From the NCBI GenBank assembly GCA_023228765.1, contig JALOAM010000194.1, forward strand, positions 1 to 5,229: a stretch of DNA of 5,229 nt, written 5' to 3'. Below the pieces are notes generated by a model. The model searched no databases and was not told the DNA's origin. It saw nothing but the letters and a program-made list of their open reading frames with translations. The stretch comes from Dehalococcoidia bacterium. GTDB taxonomy: Bacteria; Chloroflexota; Dehalococcoidia; UBA2979. Below are positions 1 to 5,229 of the stretch, piece after piece; within the stretch, counting starts at the first letter, position 1; each line of letters opens with the position of its first letter. The position numbers and the translations under genes were made by a program.

Positions 1-360
1 GATCTCGACGACCTCGTCGCGTTGGTCCACCACGAAGGCGCGGAACGCCTCGCCCAGTCCCACGTCGAGGGCGCGCGTGTCCTCGGAGCCGCGGCCGGAG
101 TGGCTCGGATAGTACGCAGCAAGCTCTGCCTGGGGATGCTCCTCCAGCACGGCATGGACGGCGCCGAAGAGCAGGTTCGGGACCGGTTGACCGGGAGCTG
201 CCTCGGATGCCACGTCGAGCAGGAGGTCATCGCCCGCCACGACGTGGCACAGCGCCTCGTAGATCGGCGAGCCCTGCGGGACGGCCTCCGTCTCCGCGAA
301 GCGGAGGAAGGCGCGACGCAGCCGCTCGCGTCCGGCCTCACGTCCGTCGTCTGAGGTCAT
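1..360 (-). CDS. DUF2332 family protein, N-terminal part (runs off left edge)
   Basis: The frame opens with an ATG at 360-358 and stays open for 120 codons to the window edge, so only the N-terminal part is present; members of the family are roughly 330-350 residues. A GGAGGG Shine-Dalgarno (minus strand, 373-368) lies 7 nt before the ATG, which supports this start. Recognisable family stretches are GSPIYEALC (residues 30-38), PNLLFGAVHAVL (61-72) and LAAYYPS (80-86), followed by a helical segment rich in Asp/Glu and Arg. These match my memory of DUF2332 (PF10094), an uncharacterised soluble family common in Actinomycetota and some Chloroflexota; no biochemical role is known to me. No signal peptide or membrane segment is visible. 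The gene is divergent from the coaE-like gene and shares its 110-bp upstream region. The plus-strand frame over the same bases is a shadow. The family call is fairly sure; the function is unknown. Confidence 0.8.
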   Translation of the reverse strand, partial: MTSDDGREAGRERLRRAFLRFAETEAVPQGSPIYEALCHVVAGDDLLLDVASEAAPGQPVPNLLFGAVHAVLEEHPQAELAAYYPSHSGRGSEDTRALDVGLGEAFRAFVVDQRDEVVEI

Positions 361-388
361 GCGCGCGCCCTCCGTATTCGTCCGGTGC

Positions 389-417
389 TTGGCCGAGAAG
401 TGTGGCTCTTGTAGTCT
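389..417 (+). promoter_or_regulatory. candidate promoter of the coaE-like gene
   Basis: TTGGCC (389-394) and TAGTCT (412-417) are separated by 17 bp, a sigma-70-like arrangement that would start transcription about 40 nt before the Shine-Dalgarno at 458. Both hexamers match the consensus only in part. On the minus strand, TACAAG (413-408) resembles a -10 box for the divergent DUF2332 gene, so the two promoters may overlap. This is pattern-based inference only. Confidence 0.35.
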
Positions 418-457
418 GCGCGCGCACCCACTGGCCAGATGCTCGCGGGGCGCATTC

Positions 458-463
458 GGAGGG
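458..463 (+). promoter_or_regulatory. ribosome binding site that decides the coaE start
   Basis: GGAGGG lies here. Two in-frame ATGs follow, at 465 and 471. The first is only 1 nt from the SD, too close for normal initiation. The second has a 7-nt spacer, the same spacing as at the divergent DUF2332 gene, so 471 is preferred. Confidence 0.7.
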
Positions 464-470
464 AATGTCG

Positions 471-1193
471 ATGCCGCTCGTCCTCGGAGTGACCGGTTCT
501 ATCGCCACCGGGAAGTCCTACCTCTGCCAGTACATGGTGGAGCAGTACGGCGCGATCCATGCGGACGCCGACAAGGTGGTCCACCGCATGTACGACCCGG
601 GCAAGCCCGGCTTTGACCGCATCGTCGCCGAGTTCGGCGAGGAGGTCATCGGCGAAGACGGCTACATCGACCGCAAGAAGATCGGCGCGCAGGTCTTTGG
701 TAAGCCCGAGCGCATGCGCGACCTCACGAGGGCGATCGGCGACATCGGCGGCGAGATGAAGCGCGTCATCGACGAGTGGCGCGCGACCCTCGGGCCCGAC
801 GACATCGCGATCCTCGAGGCCGTGAACCTGATCGAGGCGCAGTACTCCGGCTGGACGGACGCCACCTGGCTCGTCGGCGCGGACTACGATGTGGCCCTGC
901 CCCGCCTGATGACCCGCAACAACTTCTCGGAGGAGGAGGCGCGGCAGCGCCTGGACGCCGCCCGCACCTGGCAGCAGCGCGAGCCGGCCTCCGACCGCCT
1001 CTTCATGAACAACGGCACGCTGGAGGACCTCCAGGTCTCCGTCGACCGGGCGGTCGAGGAGACGATGGCGCTGTTCAAGGCGGGCACCCTGCCCACCTCT
1101 CGCTGGCACAAGTGGTGGGCGGACACGGCCCCCGAGCGCGAGGCTGCCGCGGAAGCGGCCAAGGCGAAGGCAGAAGCAGAGAAGCAGGCATAA
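471..1193 (+). CDS. coaE: Dephospho-CoA kinase (CoaE-like, divergent)
   Basis: This is a 240-residue P-loop kinase. CoaE phosphorylates the 3'-hydroxyl of dephospho-CoA with ATP, the last step of coenzyme A synthesis, in the cytosol. Visible motifs are the Walker A loop GSIATGKS (residues 9-16), the substrate-side DADK (32-35), VHRMYDPGKPGF (37-48), the lid-like RLMTRNNFSEEEARQRL (145-161) and a family-like NNGTLEDL near 180-187. The order and spacing fit CoaE. Two usual motifs are altered: the expected A-I-x-H-P near residue 88 reads A-I-G-D-I, and the usual PLL(F/V)E reads VNLIE (118-122). The protein exceeds the usual ~200 residues by a Trp-rich segment (about 211-217) and a charged Ala/Lys/Glu helix to the end. 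The start at 471 follows from the SD spacing; an open frame extends upstream to 207 but is non-homologous and crosses the promoter region. The CoaE family is likely; full enzymatic activity is less certain because of the motif changes. Confidence 0.85.
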   Translation: MPLVLGVTGSIATGKSYLCQYMVEQYGAIHADADKVVHRMYDPGKPGFDRIVAEFGEEVIGEDGYIDRKKIGAQVFGKPERMRDLTRAIGDIGGEMKRVIDEWRATLGPDDIAILEAVNLIEAQYSGWTDATWLVGADYDVALPRLMTRNNFSEEEARQRLDAARTWQQREPASDRLFMNNGTLEDLQVSVDRAVEETMALFKAGTLPTSRWHKWWADTAPEREAAAEAAKAKAEAEKQA

Positions 1194-1208
1194 CGAGCGC
1201 GTTGGGCG

Positions 1209-1222
1209 TCGGACTTGTCCGA
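1209..1222. repeat. 14-bp palindrome over the tRNA-Gly promoter -35 box
   Basis: TCGGAC-TT-GTCCGA forms a perfect 6-bp inverted repeat with a 2-bp centre. It includes all but the first steps of the -35-like TTGTCC of the tRNA-Gly promoter. The 2-base centre is too tight for an RNA hairpin, so a protein-binding operator is more plausible than a terminator for coaE, but chance in GC-rich DNA cannot be excluded. Confidence 0.4.
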
Positions 1223-1242
1223 TCGTCCCGGCACGCTAGAAT
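1215..1242 (+). promoter_or_regulatory. promoter of tRNA-Gly
   Basis: TTGTCC (1215-1220) and TAGAAT (1237-1242) are spaced by 16 bp. The -10 box matches TATAAT at 5 of 6 positions and ends 9 nt before the mature tRNA 5' end, giving a very short leader for RNase P to remove. This is the best promoter match in the window. Confidence 0.6.
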
Positions 1243-1251
1243 GATGCTTCT

Positions 1252-1326
1252 GCGGAAGTAGCTCAGTGGCAGAGCGCCTCCTTGCCAAGGAGGAGGTCGC
1301 GAGTTCGACCCTCGTCTTCCGCTCCA
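1252..1326 (+). tRNA. tRNA-Gly(GCC)
   Basis: A complete cloverleaf can be folded by hand. The acceptor GCGGAAG (1252-1258) pairs fully with CTTCCGC (1316-1322). The D stem is GCTC/GAGC (1261-1264/1272-1275). The anticodon stem CCTCC/GGAGG (1277-1281/1289-1293) closes loop TTGCCAA, with anticodon GCC at 1284-1286, reading GGC and GGU. The T arm is GCGAG-TTCGACC-CTCGT. The discriminator is T (1323), as expected for bacterial glycine tRNA, and CCA is encoded (1324-1326). It lies 58 bp after coaE with its own promoter and ends just before a strong hairpin. Confidence 0.97.
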
Positions 1327-1335
1327 TGACGGCAC

Positions 1336-1361
1336 GAAGGCCCGCCCCACGGCGGGCCTTC
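1336..1361. terminator. hairpin shared by convergent tRNA-Gly and phosphotransferase gene
   Basis: An 11-bp perfect stem (1336-1346 with 1351-1361, core AGGCCCGCC/GGCGGGCCT) closes a 4-base loop, CCAC. It starts 9 bp after the tRNA-Gly CCA and lies 17 bp beyond the stop codon of the minus-strand phosphotransferase gene, so it can serve both directions. Neither side has a real U tract (only TTCT on the plus strand), so it may act as a weak intrinsic or Rho-assisted terminator. Confidence 0.7.
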
Positions 1362-1378
1362 TGCATCCCCGCCGCCCG

Positions 1379-2311
1379 CTAGGCCAGCCGGCGCACCAAC
1401 CCTTCGAGGTACTCCTCGCACCGCGCGTAGAGGAGCGGGCCGTCGAGGTCGAAGCGCCCCGCGTCGTGCCACTGGTCCTCCTCGGGCGGTCCTGTATCGA
1501 GCGCATCGAGGAGGTCCCAGTACGGGTGCTGCTCGACGCCCGCGACGGCCTCGTACGCCCGGCGGAACGCCTCGGCGGCCTCGACGCCGAACAGCGCGCT
1601 GAGATTCACCGAGCAGTGGGCCACATCGATGGCGGGAGGGCCGTTGCAGGCGTTCACCCAGTCCGTCACCCCGCTCAGCCGTCCGTAGCGCCAGAGCGTG
1701 TTCGCCGGGTGGTAGTCGCGGTGGATCAGCGTCACGCGCCCCACAGCCTCCTCGGGTGGCGGCCCGGAGACCAGCGCGTCTGCGCGATGCCACAGCTCGG
1801 GCTGCCGCGACCACGAGGGCGGCTCGAACGGCTGCGAGCGGAACCACGATCGATACGCCGGGAGCCCCTCGACGACTCCGAGGTCGTGGAGCACCGGCAG
1901 GAACCTCGCCAGCTGCCACAGATACCCATCGAGGTCGCTCGGTGCGAGGTCGAGGCGTCCCGCGACGCGCGTCATCAGCACCGCCGGCACGTCGCACTCG
2001 GCCCCCGCCGGGTCGGCGGCCAGGAGATGCGGGACGGGGAACTCCGTGGCGCTCAGCGCGTCGAGGATCCGCGCCTCGCGCTCGGCGATGTCCGGCTCCT
2101 CCGCCAGCCAGTCCTCGCGTACGAACCGACGCAGGACGGCCCATCTCACTCCGCGGGCCCCCTCGACGCGCAGGAGGTGGACCGCGGCGGAGGTGCCGCC
2201 GCGCAGCCGCCGGTAACCGGTGACGCGGGCGCGACGTCCGAGGGCACGCTCGGCCCACCGAATTGCCTCGGGCGGAGGCCGTCGACGGAGGGCGGATGGC
2301 AGTCGGGTCAT
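1379..2311 (-). CDS. APH-fold phosphotransferase (aminoglycoside/choline kinase superfamily)
   Basis: A 310-residue protein of the phosphotransferase enzyme family (PF01636), which transfers the ATP gamma-phosphate to a hydroxyl of a small molecule; the substrate here cannot be told from sequence. Residue numbers count from the ATG at 2311. A glycine-rich loop LRGGTSAAVHLL lies at about 36-47. The strand that usually bears the ATP lysine reads WAVLRRFV, with Arg in place of Lys, as in many members. The catalytic loop HRDYHPANTLW starts at H197 (D199 catalytic, N204 metal ligand). The metal-binding Asp is D217 in the VTDWVNACNGPP stretch, followed by IDVAH. No membrane segment is visible. The start is uncertain: a GTG at 2338 would add 9 residues but has no SD, while the ATG at 2311 has only a weak GGGA 5 nt upstream. 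It is divergent from tRNA-Leu and convergent with tRNA-Gly. Similarity to resistance kinases is only at superfamily level, so antibiotic resistance should not be assumed. Confidence 0.88.
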   Translation of the reverse strand: MTRLPSALRRRPPPEAIRWAERALGRRARVTGYRRLRGGTSAAVHLLRVEGARGVRWAVLRRFVREDWLAEEPDIAEREARILDALSATEFPVPHLLAADPAGAECDVPAVLMTRVAGRLDLAPSDLDGYLWQLARFLPVLHDLGVVEGLPAYRSWFRSQPFEPPSWSRQPELWHRADALVSGPPPEEAVGRVTLIHRDYHPANTLWRYGRLSGVTDWVNACNGPPAIDVAHCSVNLSALFGVEAAEAFRRAYEAVAGVEQHPYWDLLDALDTGPPEEDQWHDAGRFDLDGPLLYARCEEYLEGLVRRLA

Positions 2312-2349
2312 CACGATCCCGTCGAGGCGAGCAGGCACGGCGGATGGCG

Positions 2350-2379
2350 GGAGTCTACGTTAGGATCGGACTCTACCTT
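2350..2379. repeat. tandem imperfect 12-bp repeat in the divergent phosphotransferase / tRNA-Leu control region
   Basis: GGAGTCTACGTT (2350-2361) and GGACTCTACCTT (2368-2379) agree at 10 of 12 positions and start 18 bp apart. The two G/C differences also create an inverted pair GAGTC (2351-2355) / GACTC (2369-2373). On the minus strand each copy holds a -10-like TAGACT or TAGAGT. On the plus strand, TAGGAT (2361-2366) is a -10-like box for tRNA-Leu, although I see no good -35. The repeat may be paired protein-binding sites or promoter elements; the assignment is inference. Confidence 0.45.
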
Positions 2380-2381
2380 GT

Positions 2382-2466
2382 GCCGGGGTGGCGAAATGGC
2401 AGACGCAGCGCACTCAAAATGCGCCGGGTAACACCCGTGTGGGTTCGAGTCCCACCCCCGGTACCA
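2382..2466 (+). tRNA. tRNA-Leu(CAA)
   Basis: A class II tRNA. The acceptor GCCGGGG (2382-2388) pairs with CCCCGGT (2456-2462), with a G1-U72 wobble at the end. The anticodon stem GCGCA/TGCGC closes loop CTCAAAA, with anticodon CAA at 2415-2417, reading UUG. The long variable arm CGGG-TAACA-CCCG (2425-2437) is typical of Leu/Ser/Tyr tRNAs. The T arm is GTGGG-TTCGAGT-CCCAC. The discriminator is A (2463), as LeuRS requires, and CCA is encoded (2464-2466). No terminator hairpin follows, and the antiporter gene starts 76 bp later, so read-through into it is possible. Confidence 0.96.
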
Positions 2467-2542
2467 CTCCGCCCCTCGCGCGTAGTCGCACCCGGTAGTA
2501 GCACGGTGTTGCACCACAGGCCGCAGGGCTGCTGGAGGGCTG

Positions 2543-4348
2543 ATGCACCCGCCTGAAATCCTGGGTCAGCTCGCCATAGCGGCGGCGGCCTCGGTGGTGC
2601 TCGCCATCTTCTTCGCCCGGCTCCGTATCCCCACCACCATCGCCTTCCTCGGCGCAGGCGCGCTCGTCGGGCCGAACGGCCTCGGCCTGGTCCACGAAAG
2701 CGAGGCGATCACCCTGCTCGCCGAGTTCGGCGTGGTGATGCTGCTGTTCGCCATCGGACTCGAGTTCTCGCTCGGCCGCCTCGCGTTCATCTGGCGGCCG
2801 GTCGCGATCGGTGGGACGGTCCAGGTCAGCCTCACCACGGCGATCGGCTTCGCGTTCCTCTACTTCGTCGCCGAGGACAGCGCCTCGCGCGCCTTCCTCT
2901 TCGCCGTCGCCTGCTCCCTCTCGAGCACGGCGATCGTGCTGAGGGCGCTCGCGGACCGGGATGCCCTGGATGCGCCGCACGGCAAGTTCACGGTGGGGGC
3001 GCTGATCTTCCAGGACCTCCTCGTCGTCCCCCTCACGATGATCATCCCGACGCTGAGCCCGGAGAACGACTCGAACCCGGCGATCGAGGTGGGCGTCGCC
3101 GTGGTGAAGGCGGCCGTGGCGGTGGTCGGCGCGGTCCTCCTCGCGCGGCTGGTCATGCCACGCCTGTTCCAGGAGGTCGACCGTACCCGCAGCCGCGAGC
3201 TGTTCCTGCTCACCGTGCTCGGCGTCGGCCTCGGCAGTGCGTGGGTGATGTCCGAGTTCGGGCTGTCGCTCGCGCTCGGTGCGTTCCTCGCGGGGCTCGT
3301 GCTCGCCGACACGGACTACCGGGAGCGAGCGGTCACGGACGCGGTGCCGATCCGGGACGCGCTGACCAGCATTTTCTTCGTCTCGCTCGGCATGTTGTTC
3401 GACATCCGCGTGTTCCTCGACCATCCCGTGGTGGCGATCTCGATCGTCGCCGCGCTCGTCCTCGGGAAGTGGACCACGGGTGCGATCGCAGCGATCACCA
3501 CCGGCTTCGCATCCCGCGCATCCTGGCTCGGGGGGATCTATCTCTCCCACTTCGGCGAGTTCGGGTTTGTGGTCCTCACCCTCGGCACCGCGTCGGGCCT
3601 CGTCACCGACGAGGAGATGCGGCTGGTGGTCACGGCCGGCGTCGCGAGCATGATGATCTCGCGCACGCTGATGTCGGCGGCACCCAGCCTCCGCGCCGGC
3701 GAGGCCGTCCTCCGGCCGCTGGAGCGCATCCTCCGCGCCCGAGGCATCGACGACGCCCAGCGCCGCGAGCGCGACCTGGCGGACCACGTGCTCGTGGTCG
3801 GGTTCGGCATCGCGGGCACCCTCATCGGGCACGCACTGAAGGCGGCGCGGGTGCGCTTCGTCGTGCTGGAGCTCAACGCGGACCGCGTCCGCCAGGGGCG
3901 AGCGCAGGGCTACCCCATCTACTACGGCGACATCACCAGCCCGGAGGCACAAAACCACGCCCACGTGCGACAGGCGCGCGCGATCGTCCTCGTGATCAAC
4001 GACCCCGAGGCTGCCCGCCGCGCGATCGCGGCGGCCCGGTCGATCTCCGAGACCGTGCCGATCATCTGCCGCACCCGCTATCTCCGTGACCGGGACACCC
4101 TCCTCGCGCTCGGAGCGACCGAGGTGGTCTGCGAGGAGCTCGAGGGCGGCACGGAGATGGCGGCGCAGGTGCTGCTGTGGTCAGGCGTCGACGCCCACAC
4201 GTCGCGCTCGCTGCTCATCAATACGCTGGAGGTGCAGGGCCACGCCCCGCTCTCCCATCGCCGCGACGAGTGGATCACCGCGCTGGAACACGACCTCGAG
4301 CACCACAACGGCAACGACCCCGAGGACGAGGACGACGGCGCCGCCTGA
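2543..4348 (+). CDS. CPA2/KefB-type cation:proton antiporter with TrkA-N domain
   Basis: A 601-residue inner-membrane protein of the monovalent cation:proton antiporter-2 family, probably exchanging K+ (or Na+) for H+. Residues about 8-380 are strongly hydrophobic, with 12-13 predicted membrane segments, forming the Na+/H+ exchanger domain (PF00999). Family motifs seen are GLEFSLGRL (72-80), SSTAIVLRAL (127-136), FQD (156-158, conserved TM Asp), GAFLAGLVLADTDYR (246-260), FFVSLGMLFD (278-287) and HFGEFGFV (336-343). A charged linker (about 390-413) leads to a cytosolic TrkA-N/RCK Rossmann domain (PF02254) with GFGIAG (420-425) and acidic E443 after strand 2, suggesting NAD(H) or nucleotide gating. 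The usual TrkA-C domain is absent; the end is a His/Asp/Glu-rich tail. The ATG has GGAGGG (2534-2539) only 3 nt upstream, a tight spacing, but the N-terminal sequence fits the family. KefC/KefB glutathione gating cannot be assumed, and no KefF/KefG-like partner is nearby. Confidence 0.93.
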   Translation: MHPPEILGQLAIAAAASVVLAIFFARLRIPTTIAFLGAGALVGPNGLGLVHESEAITLLAEFGVVMLLFAIGLEFSLGRLAFIWRPVAIGGTVQVSLTTAIGFAFLYFVAEDSASRAFLFAVACSLSSTAIVLRALADRDALDAPHGKFTVGALIFQDLLVVPLTMIIPTLSPENDSNPAIEVGVAVVKAAVAVVGAVLLARLVMPRLFQEVDRTRSRELFLLTVLGVGLGSAWVMSEFGLSLALGAFLAGLVLADTDYRERAVTDAVPIRDALTSIFFVSLGMLFDIRVFLDHPVVAISIVAALVLGKWTTGAIAAITTGFASRASWLGGIYLSHFGEFGFVVLTLGTASGLVTDEEMRLVVTAGVASMMISRTLMSAAPSLRAGEAVLRPLERILRARGIDDAQRRERDLADHVLVVGFGIAGTLIGHALKAARVRFVVLELNADRVRQGRAQGYPIYYGDITSPEAQNHAHVRQARAIVLVINDPEAARRAIAAARSISETVPIICRTRYLRDRDTLLALGATEVVCEELEGGTEMAAQVLLWSGVDAHTSRSLLINTLEVQGHAPLSHRRDEWITALEHDLEHHNGNDPEDEDDGAA

Positions 4349-4369
4349 CCTCGGACCGACCGTCACGCC

Positions 4370-4984
4370 TCAGGGGCGACCGATCAGGGAACCGCCGTCC
4401 ACGTTCGTGTAGCCGGAGACGAAGTCCTCCACCTCGTTCTCGTCGGGCTCGAACGCCTGGCGCTCCACCGTGCCGAGGTCGTTGCAGAGCACGTGGAGCG
4501 AGACCGAGGGGATCGGCGACGCGGTGATCACCTGGTGGATGTCCTCGTCCGGGTGGCGCAGCGGCGTCAGCTCCCCGAGCCCGATGGGGTCCTCGGACAC
4601 CAGTTCGATCTCGGCGTAGCCCGGTCGCGAGCCGTCGTCGCGACGCATGAACTTCCGCTCCACCTGCTCGCCCTGCACCAGGCCCACCCAGCCGTCCGTC
4701 AGGTGGTTGTGGACCTTCGTCATCGCCATCGGCGGCACGACCATCGTGAAGATGCAGAGGTCGGGTTCCTGCGAGCGGTAGATCGCCCATGCCGCGGTGG
4801 TGTCCGGCAGCGGCTCCCGGAACTGCTCCGTGATCCACGTGGGGTCGTACAGCAGCTGCTCCATCGGCGCTCGCAGCGCCGCAAGAACCTCCGAGCGATC
4901 TTCCCGAGCCACGATGTTGCGGAAGTCCTCCACGAACCGCTTCAGCACCGGCTCAACCGGCTCGATGTAGAACGAATCAGCCAT
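4370..4984 (-). CDS. Cupin, cysteine-dioxygenase-like (predicted metal-dependent double-stranded beta-helix enzyme)
   Basis: A 204-residue cytosolic cupin resembling the CDO type I / COG5553 group, mononuclear non-haem iron enzymes that oxidise thiols such as cysteine or 3-mercaptopropionate with O2. An N-terminal helical part (about 1-60) precedes the beta-barrel. The metal-binding HxH is H92/H94 in KVHNHLTDGW, and the third histidine is probably H150 in DEDIHQV, giving the three-His site of this group. SLHVLCNDLG (162-171) corresponds to the S-x-H-x-Y segment of cysteine dioxygenases, but the catalytic tyrosine position holds Leu166. The C-terminal FVSGYTNVD (188-196) is also family-like. 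The ATG at 4984 is chosen because AGGGAG lies about 7 nt upstream; an in-frame GTG at 5026 would add 14 non-homologous residues across the SD. It converges on the antiporter gene with 21 bp between stops and no clear terminator. The fold is confident; the substrate is unknown, and true cysteine dioxygenase activity is doubtful. Confidence 0.85.
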   Translation of the reverse strand: MADSFYIEPVEPVLKRFVEDFRNIVAREDRSEVLAALRAPMEQLLYDPTWITEQFREPLPDTTAAWAIYRSQEPDLCIFTMVVPPMAMTKVHNHLTDGWVGLVQGEQVERKFMRRDDGSRPGYAEIELVSEDPIGLGELTPLRHPDEDIHQVITASPIPSVSLHVLCNDLGTVERQAFEPDENEVEDFVSGYTNVDGGSLIGRP

Positions 4985-5120
4985 CACGCGCTCCCTCTCA
5001 CCACTCCACGACGAGGGTACCCCCACCCCTGGAGGCGGACGAACACGAGTCAGTGGCGGTCTCGGATGCGGTCTGCGACCCTAGCGTCCGCGCTCGCCCT
5101 CGGGCGGGACACGAGGCCGC

Positions 5121-5194
5121 TGGCGGATGGTGTAGCGGTAGCACAGGGGACTTTGAATCCCTTAGCCCAGGTTCGAACCCTGGTCCGCCAGCCA
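5121..5194 (+). tRNA. tRNA-Gln(TTG)
   Basis: The acceptor TGGCGGA (5121-5127) pairs perfectly with TCCGCCA (5184-5190), a U1-A72 start typical of glutamine tRNA. The D stem is GTGT/GCAC. The anticodon stem GGGGA/TCCCT closes loop CTTTGAA, with anticodon TTG at 5153-5155, reading CAA and, by wobble, CAG. The variable loop is TAGC, and the T arm is CCAGG-TTCGAAC-CCTGG. The discriminator is G (5191) and CCA is encoded (5192-5194). Upstream, TAGCGT (5082-5087) is only a weak -10 candidate with no convincing -35. The remaining 35 bp to the window edge show nothing I can name. Confidence 0.97.
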
Positions 5195-5229
5195 GCAAGT
5201 ACGAGGTCGCAACGCGTGTGGCGGGAAGC

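Noticed and set aside
207..470. An upstream extension of the coaE reading frame to an ATG at 207
   Set aside because: It is Arg/Pro/Ala-rich, non-homologous, antisense to the DUF2332 gene and crosses the promoter region; the SD fits the ATG at 471.
1379..2338. Antibiotic resistance by the APH-fold kinase
   Set aside because: The sequence supports the superfamily only; there is no mobile context and no specific resistance-kinase signature that I recognise.
1466..2431. Plus-strand open frame over the phosphotransferase gene
   Set aside because: It is antisense to a gene with clear kinase motifs and runs into tRNA-Leu, with no family-like sequence of its own.
2414..3964. Long minus-strand open frame of over 500 codons beneath the antiporter gene
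   Set aside because: It is a shadow of the high-GC antiporter gene: Arg/Asp/Glu/His-rich, low-complexity translation, and it would overlap the tRNA-Leu region.
4349..4378. Terminator hairpin between the convergent antiporter and cupin genes
   Set aside because: Only a 4-bp CGCC/GGCG stem without a U tract is visible, too weak to call.
4985..5026. GTG start at 5026 for the cupin gene
   Set aside because: The extra 14 residues include the translated Shine-Dalgarno region; the ATG at 4984 has a well-spaced AGGGAG.
1252..5194. tRNA 3' ends as integration (att) sites of a mobile element
   Set aside because: I found no duplicated tRNA 3' segment, integrase or other mobile gene in the window.

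Overview
This is a very GC-rich bacterial chromosomal window carrying ordinary housekeeping and core genes. It holds five protein genes (one cut by the window edge) and three isolated tRNA genes. The dephospho-CoA kinase has a P-loop of the GxIATGKS type. To me that suggests Chloroflexota, perhaps Thermomicrobia-like, but the partial DUF2332 gene would also fit Actinomycetota, so the assignment is tentative and rests on remembered family features, not on a search. I see no transposase, integrase, phage gene, CRISPR array or recognisable defence or biosynthetic cassette.

Layout. Positions 1-360, minus strand: the N-terminal third of a DUF2332 protein. It is divergent from a plus-strand coaE-like gene (471-1193), and the 110-bp gap between them carries candidate promoters and a good Shine-Dalgarno sequence for each gene. 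Next comes tRNA-Gly(GCC) at 1252-1326 with its own promoter. A strong GC-rich hairpin (1336-1361) separates it from a convergent minus-strand APH-fold phosphotransferase gene (1379-2311, possibly to 2338). A short divergent control region with a tandem imperfect 12-bp repeat then leads to tRNA-Leu(CAA) at 2382-2466. That tRNA is followed after 76 bp by a 601-residue CPA2/KefB-type cation:proton antiporter with a C-terminal TrkA-N domain (2543-4348). A cupin of the cysteine-dioxygenase-like group converges on it from the minus strand (4370-4984), with only 21 bp between the stops. tRNA-Gln(TTG) sits near the right edge (5121-5194).

The genes do not form one operon or pathway. Their functions are CoA biosynthesis, potassium/proton exchange, a possible thiol dioxygenase, a small-molecule kinase and three tRNAs, and neighbouring protein genes are divergent or convergent. 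All three tRNAs are on the plus strand and carry an encoded CCA end. The points most worth a second look are the divergent CoaE motifs, the apparent loss of the catalytic tyrosine in the cupin, and the repeat and palindrome elements beside the tRNA-Leu and tRNA-Gly promoters. I did not find convincing evidence of a new biological system.
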